Positions 45,833-55,771 of a stretch of 64,000 nt of DNA are shown here, in pieces (position 1 is the first letter of the stretch; each line of letters starts with the position of its first letter). The notes under the pieces were generated by a model. It worked only from the letters and a program-made list of their open reading frames with translations, was not told where the DNA came from and searched no databases. Origin of the DNA: Siphonodentalium dalli (taxonomy: Eukaryota; Mollusca; Scaphopoda; Gadilida; Siphonodentaliidae); the NCBI GenBank assembly GCA_032622095.1, contig CP136061.1, positions 90,326,983 to 90,390,982 on the forward strand, given 5' to 3'. Both the position numbers and the translations under genes were made by a program.

Positions 45833-46049
45833 GCCCAAAGACCCATGCAGGTCAACAAACTGAATTGTAAACAATACAAATTTCAGCTGAAATTTAAAAA
45901 CGATAATGTTGGAAACCATCTGTGGGTGCACATGAGTATACTATGGCATCGGGCATTTAAATAAAGAGATGTCCAAATTCTAGAACATTTGTAATTTAAC
46001 CCAAAGGTCTGTGAGATAGGGGCACATGTTTGACGCACGGGCTCGGCGA

Positions 46050-46310
46050 TCCGATAAAATTCGTATCCGGGGCAAGATACATTCACATAGCAAATTTCAA
46101 GTCGATAGCTCCACCCGTTTCCGAGATCTCGTCTGCGCATGCGCGAAGCGGGCGCCGCACGGGCTCGCCAACACGACAACGATGACCGCCTGGTCAAACT
46201 ACACACACGTACCAAGTTTCGTCCCGATCGGTGAGAATCGTAGATTTGTATAAATGACATACATACATACATACAGACATACAGACAGAAAGACAGACAG
46301 AGGTCTTCAA
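46050..46310. repeat. Dispersed repeat ending in (CATA/CAGA)n
   Basis: The pattern CAAATTTCAAGTCGATAGCT ... ACCAAGTTTCGTCCCGATCG ... then CATACATACATACATACAGA and CAGACAGA resembles 3' ends of invertebrate retroposons with tetranucleotide tails. A complementary (TATG)n tract follows at about 46350-46405. Class not determined. Confidence 0.45.
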
Positions 46311-46857
46311 AATATATATGAGATGTTCGTATGTGCAAGTGCGGGTGTGTATGTATATGTATGTATATATGTATGTATGTATATACATATATATATATAT
46401 ATATGTATATGTGGGCACATGACGGTATACACTAGATATAGATACATAACTATGTTAAATTAGTTATACACATCCACGGACTATTGTTTGATTATACTGA
46501 TTGTACGTGTATTCAGTATTGTAGTAAATATATAGTAACTGAAATTGATCACCAGGAGACCTCATGCATGCTATTGTAAATAATGTATATATTGTAAATT
46601 TGTTTCTCCATACCTGTATGCATTAGGTGATGAGAATAAGGAATTTAATTGAAAAAGTCCGTGTTTCCATAATTTGCTATATATATCGGTATATATACGC
46701 CAATATACCAGCAATCGTATGGTCACAGATAAAATTTCGGAGGAAGTGCATTGTGCTGTTCCAATATAATGACAGATACGTTCTATGGCAATATTCGAAC
46801 CCATGTTCAGACTGATACGCTTCCCAACTCTCAATGAAAGAGCTTCATTTTAAGGAT

Positions 46858-46953
46858 GTCCCCGTGGCCAATGTGGTTATGTCGTGGATAATATCATCAC
46901 ATGTAGTCTGGGCTAGACGAGGTCAACCCGGGTTCAAACCCTGACATGGGCGG
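46858..46953 (+). repeat. tRNA-derived SINE-like head
   Basis: Contains an A-box-like TGGCCAATGTGG and, about 58 bases downstream, a good B box GGGTTCAAACCC, the internal promoter layout of a tRNA gene. The acceptor stem (GTCCCCGTGG / TGGGCGGA) does not pair well and the loops are irregular. I therefore call it a tRNA-derived retroposon or tRNA relic rather than a working tRNA. Downstream text to 47180 could be the SINE body. Confidence 0.4.
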
Positions 46954-47182
46954 AAATCGGGACATATATATGTTGCATTCTGATCGATACATGGTCAAAC
47001 CTATAGTCAGCTTGCTCATCGAAATGAACACTCATGAGTCCGTGCCTCCATAATTTGATATACATTTATATATAAAAGAGTAGGATCTGTCTGTTCTGAT
47101 TTTTCTCCCAGACCCATGAACCGATTTCAACCAAATTTGGTGTAGTGACCCGGGTACCCTGCCGGAGGTTATAACGACATTA

Positions 47183-48068
47183 AGTTACCCTCACACCATA
47201 TAGCGTATGCTGAAACCTATGAGTTGCGTGTAAAACATATTTGTATACGCACCAAACACAAGCGAAATCAACAATTTTGTCAATTTGTAACCTATGGGTT
47301 GCGTGTGAGTTGTGTGTGGGTTGTGTGTGCGTTGCGAACTGAACTTATGATCCCCCAATATATGCGATCACCGGCGTACGAGTTGCGTGTGAGTTGCGTG
47401 CAGAACTTACGAGTTGCGTTCAAAACTTACAAGTTGCGTTTGACCTGCGTGCTAGTTGCGTGGTATTTGCGACCAGATTAAACTGATGTCCAATAACAGC
47501 AAGAGGTAGCTCCATGTTGTCACCTTGGATGTCAACCAACAACTGACACGGATCTAGAAAAGGCCCACTATTTATACCATTTCTCAACACGCATGTAGTA
47601 CGCAACTCACAGGTTGGATACGCAGGGCATATGTTGGGGATACGCTGGGAATAAGCACAATAGTTTGGGGGTACGCTACACACGCAACAGGATCGCAACA
47701 GGTACGCAACACATTCGCAACATGTACGGTACCAAAACCTGGCCAGATACCTCAAATTTGGACCTGCGATCACCTGCGTTCATAACTTATGAGTTGCGTA
47801 CCTGTTGCGATCGTGTTGCGTGCGTAGCGCACCTGTTGCGTCCCTGTTGCGTATAAATTGATCGCAGGCATTCGCAGACAGAGAATTGTTGAACATGTTC
47901 AAAATTTCCGAACTTACTCTGCGTGTGTCTGCGACCACTTTCGTGCTTGTTGCGTACTTCAAACCTATAAAACTTATTAGTTGCGTGTGAGTTGCGTTCG
48001 GAACTTATGACCACTATTTTTTATTCGCAACCATACGCAACTGTGATCGCTATGGTGTGAGGGTAACT
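47183..48068. mobile_element. TIR element with GTTGCGT subterminal repeats, TTA-flanked
   Basis: Ends AGTTACCCTCACACCATA and TATGGTGTGAGGGTAACT, flanked by TTA (47180-47182, 48069-48071). Inside are about 25 copies of GTTGCG or CGCAAC, often as GAACTTATGAGTTGCGTG, concentrated in direct orientation on the left and in both orientations in the right half. A 3-bp TTA duplication suggests PIF/Harbinger. The repeats look like transposase-binding arrays. No transposase ORF. Confidence 0.75.
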
Positions 48069-48071
48069 TTA

Positions 48072-49304
48072 GTTTTTTTTTATTGATTAAATTTTTTTTA
48101 ATTTTAATTAAAAAATAAAATGCTTTTGTCAAATTGAGCAAGGAGTTCAATCCAAAAGTAAATTGATTGAACAAATAATTTTATTTAAAAAAAACGTTTT
48201 TTATTTATTTATTTTTTTGTAAATCAAAATGTTTAAACCGTCACTGAATAAAGGCTCATTATAAAATGAGCGCGAAGCGCACACGGGGGGCGCAGACCCC
48301 AAATACACAAAGGGAACGCAGACTTAAACCTATATCCTATACTGAATAAAGTCTTCCGACTAGGTTTGTTTCAGCTAGGTTATATACGGATTGTCGATTG
48401 AAGCTGAGCTAACTTAGAAGAGAATTATTTTTAACTCCGCTTTGCTCCGGTGTCCCGGAAAAGCAATTCACATAAAATTGGATATAGAACTCGACCGGGC
48501 ACGGACGGACGGTAAATGTGGAAAGAAGAACTCGTTGTTTTTGCTAATTACCAGTCCTGAATTTTGTTATTCCTCCAAATCGACTGTCTGTGAGCGTGGC
48601 CGACTGAACTCAGCGAGCGCAACCCGGAAAATCGACGCTTTGTTTTATTGGGATAGCACCTGTGCAACCCGTCAATCATCGATTTGAAAGATGTGGGCGG
48701 AGCTTTGTGACGCCACACTTAACACAATGTAGCTACCTATTTGTACATCAGAAACGCCGCTTGTGAAGATAAGGAGGCGTGGCCTAAGACTCCCAGAGTT
48801 GTTTGAATTTTGCACATTGAAGTGTAGATTCGAAGCTTTGAGGAATATGCGGCGGATTTACGCTATTTTATCCTGATTTTAGAATTCTTGTTTTTATTTT
48901 GAATAACTTCAATAGGATTTTAAACAAATAACTCACTTTCGTGGACTTCTGTGTTGTTTCCTGGAGCAAATTGGACGTGTGTTTATCGCCAGTGGCTAAC
49001 GGTCAGTTGTATTGTTGACATCCGGTCAAGTCTGGTCGGACCTGGCGTCAAGCTGGGCTGACTGACCAACGACGGGCGTCAACGAGGACGCGGTTGTGTA
49101 ACTTCGGCGAATAATAAAAGGATAATACCTGCTTGGAATTCTTCTTTCTGAAAAGTCTCGCTTAATGGAATTTTAACACTTTCACTACCATTGACATCGC
49201 CCGTCTGCATGTGTAAAACCCACTTCGCCTGACGTTTTGGGTTGATGTTATTTTGAATTTATATCCCATGGATTCTTGGTTGTGTGGTTGATAAAAGTTG
49301 AAAA
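48072..49304. promoter_or_regulatory. Possible promoter / 5' UTR of a gene starting at 49305
   Basis: From about 48660 the sequence becomes less AT-rich and includes GTGGGCGGAGC and GGAGGCGTGGCC, GC-box-like elements, without repeats. It leads into the candidate ATG exon. No TATA box or cap site can be fixed. The left part (48072-48330) is low-complexity A/T and unassigned. Confidence 0.3.
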
Positions 49305-49394
49305 ATGGCGACTGGTGGATCTCCTATATATGAACAACCCGGTCCACCAACGAAGTTCCAGGGCGACATGCTGTCACCAGAATCGAGGACTATG
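49305..49394 (+). CDS. Candidate first coding exon (30 codons)
   Basis: ATG in a favourable AAAAATGGCG context opens 30 codons (MATGGSPIYEQPGPPTKF ... LSPESRTM) up to the donor ATG|GTAAAC at 49394/49395, phase 0. The composition, Kozak match and non-repetitive GC-richer upstream region are what a real 5' exon would look like. The donor is acceptable but not optimal. I do not recognise the protein, and no downstream exon was found in the window, so this is a hypothesis. Confidence 0.4.
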
Positions 49395-51538
49395 GTAAAC
49401 TTCCTATTAATTAGTCTTTTAGTTACTAACGAACTTTCTGATATACTGTACAGGGACGTATACCTGGTATACATGTAGGTGGCACATTTAGGTTGACCAC
49501 CTCCGAAATTTCAACCCCACCGTTGACCAGTTATCGACTGGATTTCTTGATTTCTTCTCCAGTGAGATATTTCGATTAAAACGCTTGACTTATGAAATTT
49601 ACAGATACCGGTATGCGAGTGTCTACATATACATGTACATGTATACCTTAAATTAAAAAAAAATCGACTTTTGGAAATTTCTGTCGCTATTTCCGGGTGG
49701 AATGGGGTGCGTTAACTCTATAAGCTATATTTCTGTGATATGTAGACCAGGTATATTACTATATTACGCACATGTCGGAAGTTGCAAGACGCTTTATGGT
49801 AACTTGCCATGAATGGTGAGCGGAGCTGTCTCAATACCGGTATCTGGATTCGTGTAACTGGACAAGTTTGTCAGTGACATAACGGGATTATATTATAGGT
49901 TATTTCTATACCGGCGGCAATGCCGTGGTTTCATGATGGAATTGAAAAACCATCTGCTTTCCTCGAATAAAATGACACATACGTAGTTGTGATACTGTCT
50001 GTAACCTGTCAGTTACATACATTACATGCAGATGCATGTACGCACACGGCATGAATCTCGCGTGTTGCATTCCAGGCCCATGTCAGGGGCTTGGGCACTG
50101 GCTATGTACATGTATAGGGTCTCGGTTGGGGTAGTTGTCATCATTGAAATTTCTGACTCCACCTCTTGAACCAGACTGATTTTTCCAAGTCGTTAATGAA
50201 TTTGCACCCCGTTACGTTCAAAATTTCCAACTGTTGAACATTTTGGATATACATGTACCCAAAACCCTATCGCCCTTCATGGATCACCCACCGTAGTTAA
50301 ATCGGCTGCATATTGATAGAGGACCCCAGATTATATCGGATATGCACTTAATATAAATAATGCATAGGCCAACATGTATCTGATATAATCAGACAACCAG
50401 GGGCCCTCTATAGATCAGGTTAGGCTCCCAACTTCCAATTCGTAGGTTATAGAAAGGGCAACTGGTATTCAGGCACTTCTATGTATGCCTTCCCATTTCT
50501 AAATTCTCTGTTAGATTATCACTGACCTCACTAACACTTGAAAATGTCAGAACCCGATCGCAGCATGCGTGTGACATGGCGTAAACACTGGAAGATAATA
50601 TTGTGATTTATATTGTGATTAGTAAATTTTTTGCATGCATATTTATATAACATGTATATACTTGTCAGTTGTATATATGCTCTCCTAAATTGAGGAGGTT
50701 AACAATAAACACAATATATAATTATATAAGCCCGAAGCTACCGAGTAGATACATGTATTCATCTACCAGTTTCCAACTGAATTTGGCAGATGCTCAATCT
50801 ATACTCACTCGTAGAATGGACCAGAATACACCAAGACCGGTATAACACACATGTACATGTATGTGCTACATTAAATTTCCTGAAATAATTTCTCTTCAAA
50901 ATGACCCGAATGTTAGAAATTTATGCCCGATAGCGACGACACGACATCAGTTGGACATTTCAGACTAAACCAGGTTCAAATTGTTCTGATATTTTGATTT
51001 TCCAAACTATACATGTATATAGTGTGAAATTTGTTGTTTAGATAGAAACTTGCATATTTTGTTACTTTCGGTCAATTATTTTTGACAGAAATGACCAGCG
51101 GTTGGAAAATTTGCATCATTAGAGGAACTTCCCGGGTATGGGAATTTGGTTTTGGTTCAAGTGGCTGCAGTTTCGAATTCTAAAAACGCCCCCCCCCCCC
51201 CAAATGAAAAGTTGAGACTGGCAGCAGTATCCTACACACTGTCACTTGCCGAGCTCAGCACTTGTCGACAATACTCGATGTTGTCAACAAAAAAAAAAAC
51301 GCACAAACCCTTACTGTTTAACAACACACTGACGTAATGTTCAACGTAACACCATTATGGTAACACACTTAGAAAGGCCACGTGACATTGGTGGCGCGAA
51401 ATCAATCACGTGGGTGACATTGTTTATAAACTATGCAGCGACTTCCGGTGCTCCTGGCCCACGTGTATTGTCTCGATCTGTGACGATGCTGGTAGAATAT
51501 TGGTAAATGCGACATACATGTACATATACGGTAGAACC
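49395..51538. other. Unassigned; possibly intron
   Basis: No repeat array or ORF supported. A C13-14 run occurs near 51188. If 49305-49394 is a real exon this is its first intron. Confidence 0.35.
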
Positions 51539-51670
51539 TAAATAAGAACGATGTCTATTTGTTCATTAAACTGTATTGTTGCTAGATCATGAATATCAGT
51601 CTCAAACAATGACCACAGTTATCTGGAATGAAATGAACAGTATATTAGTTAAACATATGATAATCCTGTA
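51539..51670. repeat. Left copy of a ~135-bp direct repeat
   Basis: Runs from TAAATAAGAACGATGTCTAT to AACATATGATAATCCTGTA and recurs at 52940-53078 with a 7-bp insertion (TAATTAA region) there. The pair brackets the Gypsy-type fragment. Confidence 0.88.
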
Positions 51671-51810
51671 TCTCCCCTTGAGTCTTTGGCACAGGAGAAT
51701 TTAAATTAAAGTTAAATTAACAAAGACTGGTTTAGTCTGTATCCATCTCAAACGAAAAGTGAATTGTGGTCGATATATGTGAACGTTTAGTGTCCGCACA
51801 CACGGAATGA

Positions 51811-52937
51811 TCAGGGACTCATGTCATAGTCCTTTGTCCACTCCGGAGGTCGTCGGTTACGTTGTGGTCGACTGGGAGGGGTGGAAGGCATCGGTGTCCC
51901 GGCACTTGTAGGTCCAGTCGGAGGTCGCCTGTTATGTTCCGGTCGACTTGGAGTGGTGGAATGCATCGGTGTTTCGGCACTTGTAGGTCCAGTCGGAGGC
52001 GTCGTTGTCGAATTTGGCAGGCTAACGGAATCGGAAGGTGGCAGAGGATGATCTTCTGAAGGACCGGTGAGTTCGTTGTCCGGATAGTCCGGACTTCGTG
52101 ATGAGGTTGTTAATGAGCGTGTTGCTGGAGCTGGGTGCGCGACTCGTTGATGTAATACCAAATCATGTTCAATCGCTCGTCTGGGTGGAGGTATTAGCAC
52201 TGGAGTGTATTTCCGAAGGAATTTCCTATTGCGTAATGTCACTCTTCCCGAACCATCAACCGTAACAACGTATTGGTCGAACTGACGAACCTCTGTGATG
52301 ATGCCCGTTTTGTCCCATTTCAGCGGATGTGTCCCAACTTGGTTCTGAATTCGAACAAAATCGCCTACTACATGTACAAGTGGCAGGAGTCGTTTAGTAT
52401 GCTCGGATAGGCGTTCTCCGTCTCTCATGTGCCGATTTCGTAGCGCTTCTTCGCGGTTGTATAAAGTTTCACGCCAGGTGTCATGTGGGCGGTATCATCC
52501 AGGTGGAATTGGAATGAAGTCACGTATTGGGCGACCAAACACACACATTGCTGGAGACAGTTTCGTGTCTCTGTCGGGAGTGTTCCAGGCTCCTGTATCG
52601 GAGCATGGCGTGTTGGAATGAGTCGGTCGTGAGGTCACCATTTACGGTAGTATTGTCAGTAATTAAGCGTTTCATGGTTTTTACTCCTACTTCTGCGCGA
52701 CAATTGCTGTGCGGATACGCGACAGAGGAGAGCCTATGGTGTACGCCCCAGTCTTTCATGAACTGCCTTGTTGTTGCTGAAGTGAACTCTGGTCCGCCAT
52801 CGGATGACAATTCATCTGGAATTCCGAAAGTTACGAATACGCGCCGCAAACAAGTAATGAGACCAGATGCACCAGAAGTCGACATTTCCACAATTGGCCA
52901 GTTTGAAGACGACACACATGAACGAGATAACTGTGGT
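51811..52937 (-). pseudogene. LTR-retrotransposon (Gypsy/Metaviridae-like) integrase fragment
   Basis: Minus-strand frames encode the end of an integrase: a core piece with SDGGPEF (second catalytic Asp) and [10 protein letters not shown] (catalytic Glu), then FGRPIRDF, a chromatin-distal C-terminal barrel (GDFVRIQNQ, WDKTGIITEV, YVVTVDGSGR) and a Pro/Thr/Arg-rich tail containing two near-identical repeats (PTGPTSAETPM / PTGPTSAGTPM) ending PEWTKDY. One frameshift lies near 52588-52604. The first catalytic Asp, RT, RNase H and gag are absent: similarity stops at about 52937, just where the right direct repeat begins. Integrase would insert the cDNA; this copy cannot. Confidence 0.85.
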
Positions 52938-52939
52938 CA

Positions 52940-53078
52940 TAAATAAGAACGATGTCTATTTGTTCATTAAACTGTATTGTTGCTAGATCATGAATATCAG
53001 TCTCAAATAATTAACAATGACCACAGTTATCTGGAATGAAATGAACAGTATATTAGTTAAACATATGATAATCCTGTA
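52940..53078. repeat. Right copy of the ~135-bp direct repeat
   Basis: Matches 51539-51670 almost base for base. The flanking GGTAGAACCT before the left copy and GTAGAACCTG after the right copy are also similar. Confidence 0.88.
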
Positions 53079-53352
53079 GAACCTGCTTATATACACTGGA
53101 CACACAGGTACCGGTAAGACATCCACTACTACATGTATATGCTTGCTCACACCAGGAACGAAGCTTGAGGATCTTTGTCCACCTTAGAATTTATAACTTA
53201 TAAGTTGTAAATTGCATCCCCACTTAGATTAGAATTTTACTGTACAACCAGTCATGTACATTTAATTTTTGTTAATCAAGTTAAATATAAAAGGAAAATT
53301 GAAAAAATCGTATTACTAAGGGGGTTAAAGTTCACCTTCATATAACCATATA

Positions 53353-53592
53353 TTTTAACCCTTTCATGACCAGAGCTGTGCTGGTGCAGCATTAAAGATC
53401 CTGGGCGATTGCATTCTCTTATATATGTGAGTCTCCCATAGGGAGCTTTGCAAATATAAGAGAATGCACTGGCTTATAAGGTCATGGTAAATATTGTTAG
53501 GCCAATGTATTGTCTTATATTTGCGAGGCTCCCTATAGGACAGGGTTTTCACAAAATTTCAGGAAGCTCCAGTCATGGAATGGTTAATAGGG
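53353..53592. mobile_element. Diverged relative of foldback family D
   Basis: TGCATTCTCTTATATATGTG ... ATATAAGAGAATGCA and GTTAGGCCAATGTATTGTCT + TATATTTGCGAGGC match the arm hairpins at 20224-20690. Outer TTTAACCCTTTCATGAC is mirrored by GTCATGGAATGGTTAATAGG. Strongly decayed. Confidence 0.6.
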
Positions 53593-54255
53593 TTAAACTT
53601 TATCCTGATATCACTATATATTTTAATAGGGTTAAACTTTATCCTGATATCACCACATATTTTAACAAGAATGGGTATCTAATCTCCCCAGTGAGGACTG
53701 TTAGCAAACTTCACAAACCCAGATCATGTTTATAGTCATTAGTTGCCATGTTCCATTGTAGTTGGTTAAATAGAGCTTATTTAACTACCCAGTCATAGGA
53801 AACTCCTTTGATCCTAAATACAGGAAATGGCAAACAATCACATTTGAAAAAGCCAATAAATTTCAATGGTAGCTCGGGTGAAATTACTGGGAAATTTGAG
53901 CCAGTGAGCAGCTACCTGATATCATTGGCAGTGGAGGCATGTGTAGGATACCGTCACCGAATTCACTGTGGGAGGTGTCAACTCTTAAAGATGCTCTCTC
54001 TTCCGGCCACCACTTTCTACATCAAAGTGCAATATTTCTTGGAAACTCATTTTGAAGGCACATTAGCACTGCTGTTTCCAAAACAAACACATGATTACAA
54101 ATATTTCACATAAAAGTGTTGTAAAAGATAAATTATTAAATTTTCAATCAAAATGTAGTAATGTTCTAAAAATAGCCACATAAGCTGTCCCGATTCATAG
54201 TAAAATGAATTTCCTAGTGACAGAAGCTCCAATTGACTGGTGTCCCTGACACATA
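53593..54255. other. Short duplication, otherwise unassigned
   Basis: Two tandem copies of a ~42-bp unit (TTAATAGGGTTAAACTTTAT + CCTGATATCAC) at about 53584-53666. Nothing else recognised. Confidence 0.5.
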
Positions 54256-54362
54256 CAGTAATGCCCTAAGTAATCGACCCCTTAACCACAGCAGAATTAT
54301 GGGTAACTTTTCAGGATTTAGTCAGAAATATGGCTTGTTGCCATTCATCCGAAAGCTCTCTC
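54256..54362. mobile_element. Foldback MITE, family A, truncated by the assembly gap
   Basis: TA at 54254-54255, then CAGTAATGCCCTAAGTAATC and the family arm to GAAAGCTCTCTC, the centre of the palindrome, where the N run begins. The second arm is missing from the assembly. Confidence 0.85.
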
Positions 54363-54462
54363 NNNNNNNNNNNNNNNNNNNNNNNNNNNNNNNNNNNNNN
54401 NNNNNNNNNNNNNNNNNNNNNNNNNNNNNNNNNNNNNNNNNNNNNNNNNNNNNNNNNNNNNN
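54363..54462. other. Assembly gap (100 N)
   Basis: Exactly 100 N, a conventional gap of unknown length, placed at the symmetry centre of a foldback MITE. Confidence 0.99.
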
Positions 54463-55209
54463 GCCACCGATCTTGCACCACCGTGTAAATAATTGAAATG
54501 CGTAAGATTTGGGTATTATTTATAGAATTCCCCCTGATATACCACCATTCAATTTGGCCGAAAATTACACGAAAAAGTCCCTATTATTGCAATAAGCCCG
54601 TATTGGATTTATAATTCAGAACACCATAATCAGACTTTTCCGTTACTTAGTAAAAGATGGTTTCAAGCTTAAATTGAATGTTTATTTTCAGCGTTATGTG
54701 GGACAATTTCATATTGATATAATCGCATATAGTGCTGAAAACGATGACCCCAAATACTCTCGTATATAAGAATGAAAAGAAAGAAAAAAATTAGCTCTAT
54801 ATATGGGCTGAAAGCGAAAAACAAATATTATATATATTCCATATGAACTTATTTTCACGAAACAGGCTAGGATACTGCGTGTGTATTTTCAACATATTCT
54901 CCTGAAATAATATCATATATACCATATTGTTGCGATGAGCCCGTATTCGGCGTAATTCATAACATCAAAACATTCCGTTAATTCACTAGATTCGTGCTTA
55001 ATTTTAATTATATATTTTCAGCTCTATATCACTATATGGTACTAATTCATTTTGAAATATTCCATAATGGTGCTGAAAACGATGACACCAAAAAGTCTCG
55101 TATAGCGTGTAGAGATGAACACGAGACACAAATAAGCTTTATGGGCTGAAAAGGAAAAATCATTGAGGCCACTATGTGCTGATTTCATGGGGCCAGGCTG
55201 GTATTTCTT
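54463..55209. repeat. Two diverged ~345-bp direct repeats
   Basis: Blocks recur at a spacing of about 340-350: AAGCCCGTATTGGATTTATA / GAGCCCGTATTCGGCGTAAT, and TGCTGAAAACGATGACCCCA / TGCTGAAAACGATGACACCA, each followed by CTCGTATA and later GGGCTGAAA. No coding signal. Confidence 0.55.
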
Positions 55210-55771
55210 ATACAAGCGAAAGTGTGTCTGGTACAAACATGTAACTACACTTTTTTGGGAATAAATTTTACCAGAACAGGTTCTTTAAAAAATGCAATGT
55301 CTGACCTAAATGCGAAAGGAAGGAAAGCTATGTATTCCTTGTTTGACGCGTTCAAAACAACCTCATTACCACCAATTAAAATAATGTTGAAGTTATATGA
55401 TAAACTAATCAAACCAATTCAGCTCTACGGTAGCGAACTATGGGGATCTTATATGTTAAAAAGTAATGCGGACAAATCAGAGTTGGAACAGTTACATATT
55501 AAATTCTGCAAACAAGTACTAGGTGTCGGAAAATTCGCCTCAAACCAAGCCGTTCGCGCGGAGCTTGGGAGATTCCCTTTAACACATGATGCCATCTTAA
55601 GAACAGCGTCTTACGCAACGAAATTACTCTCACCAGATAAGATAACTTTATTGCAATATAGACATCCAAATGTGGACAGGTTGCAGAAATACATGTACAT
55701 AATGACATTGAAACATGAAATAAGAGAACACAAAAATACATATACACAAGATAGATACAACAATATGTTAT

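Noticed and set aside
46858..46953. Functional tRNA gene
   Set aside because: The B box is good but acceptor and anticodon stems do not form a convincing cloverleaf.
51539..53078. Calling the flanking direct repeats LTRs
   Set aside because: No TG...CA ends, primer-binding site or polypurine tract seen, and the enclosed fragment lacks most of pol and gag.
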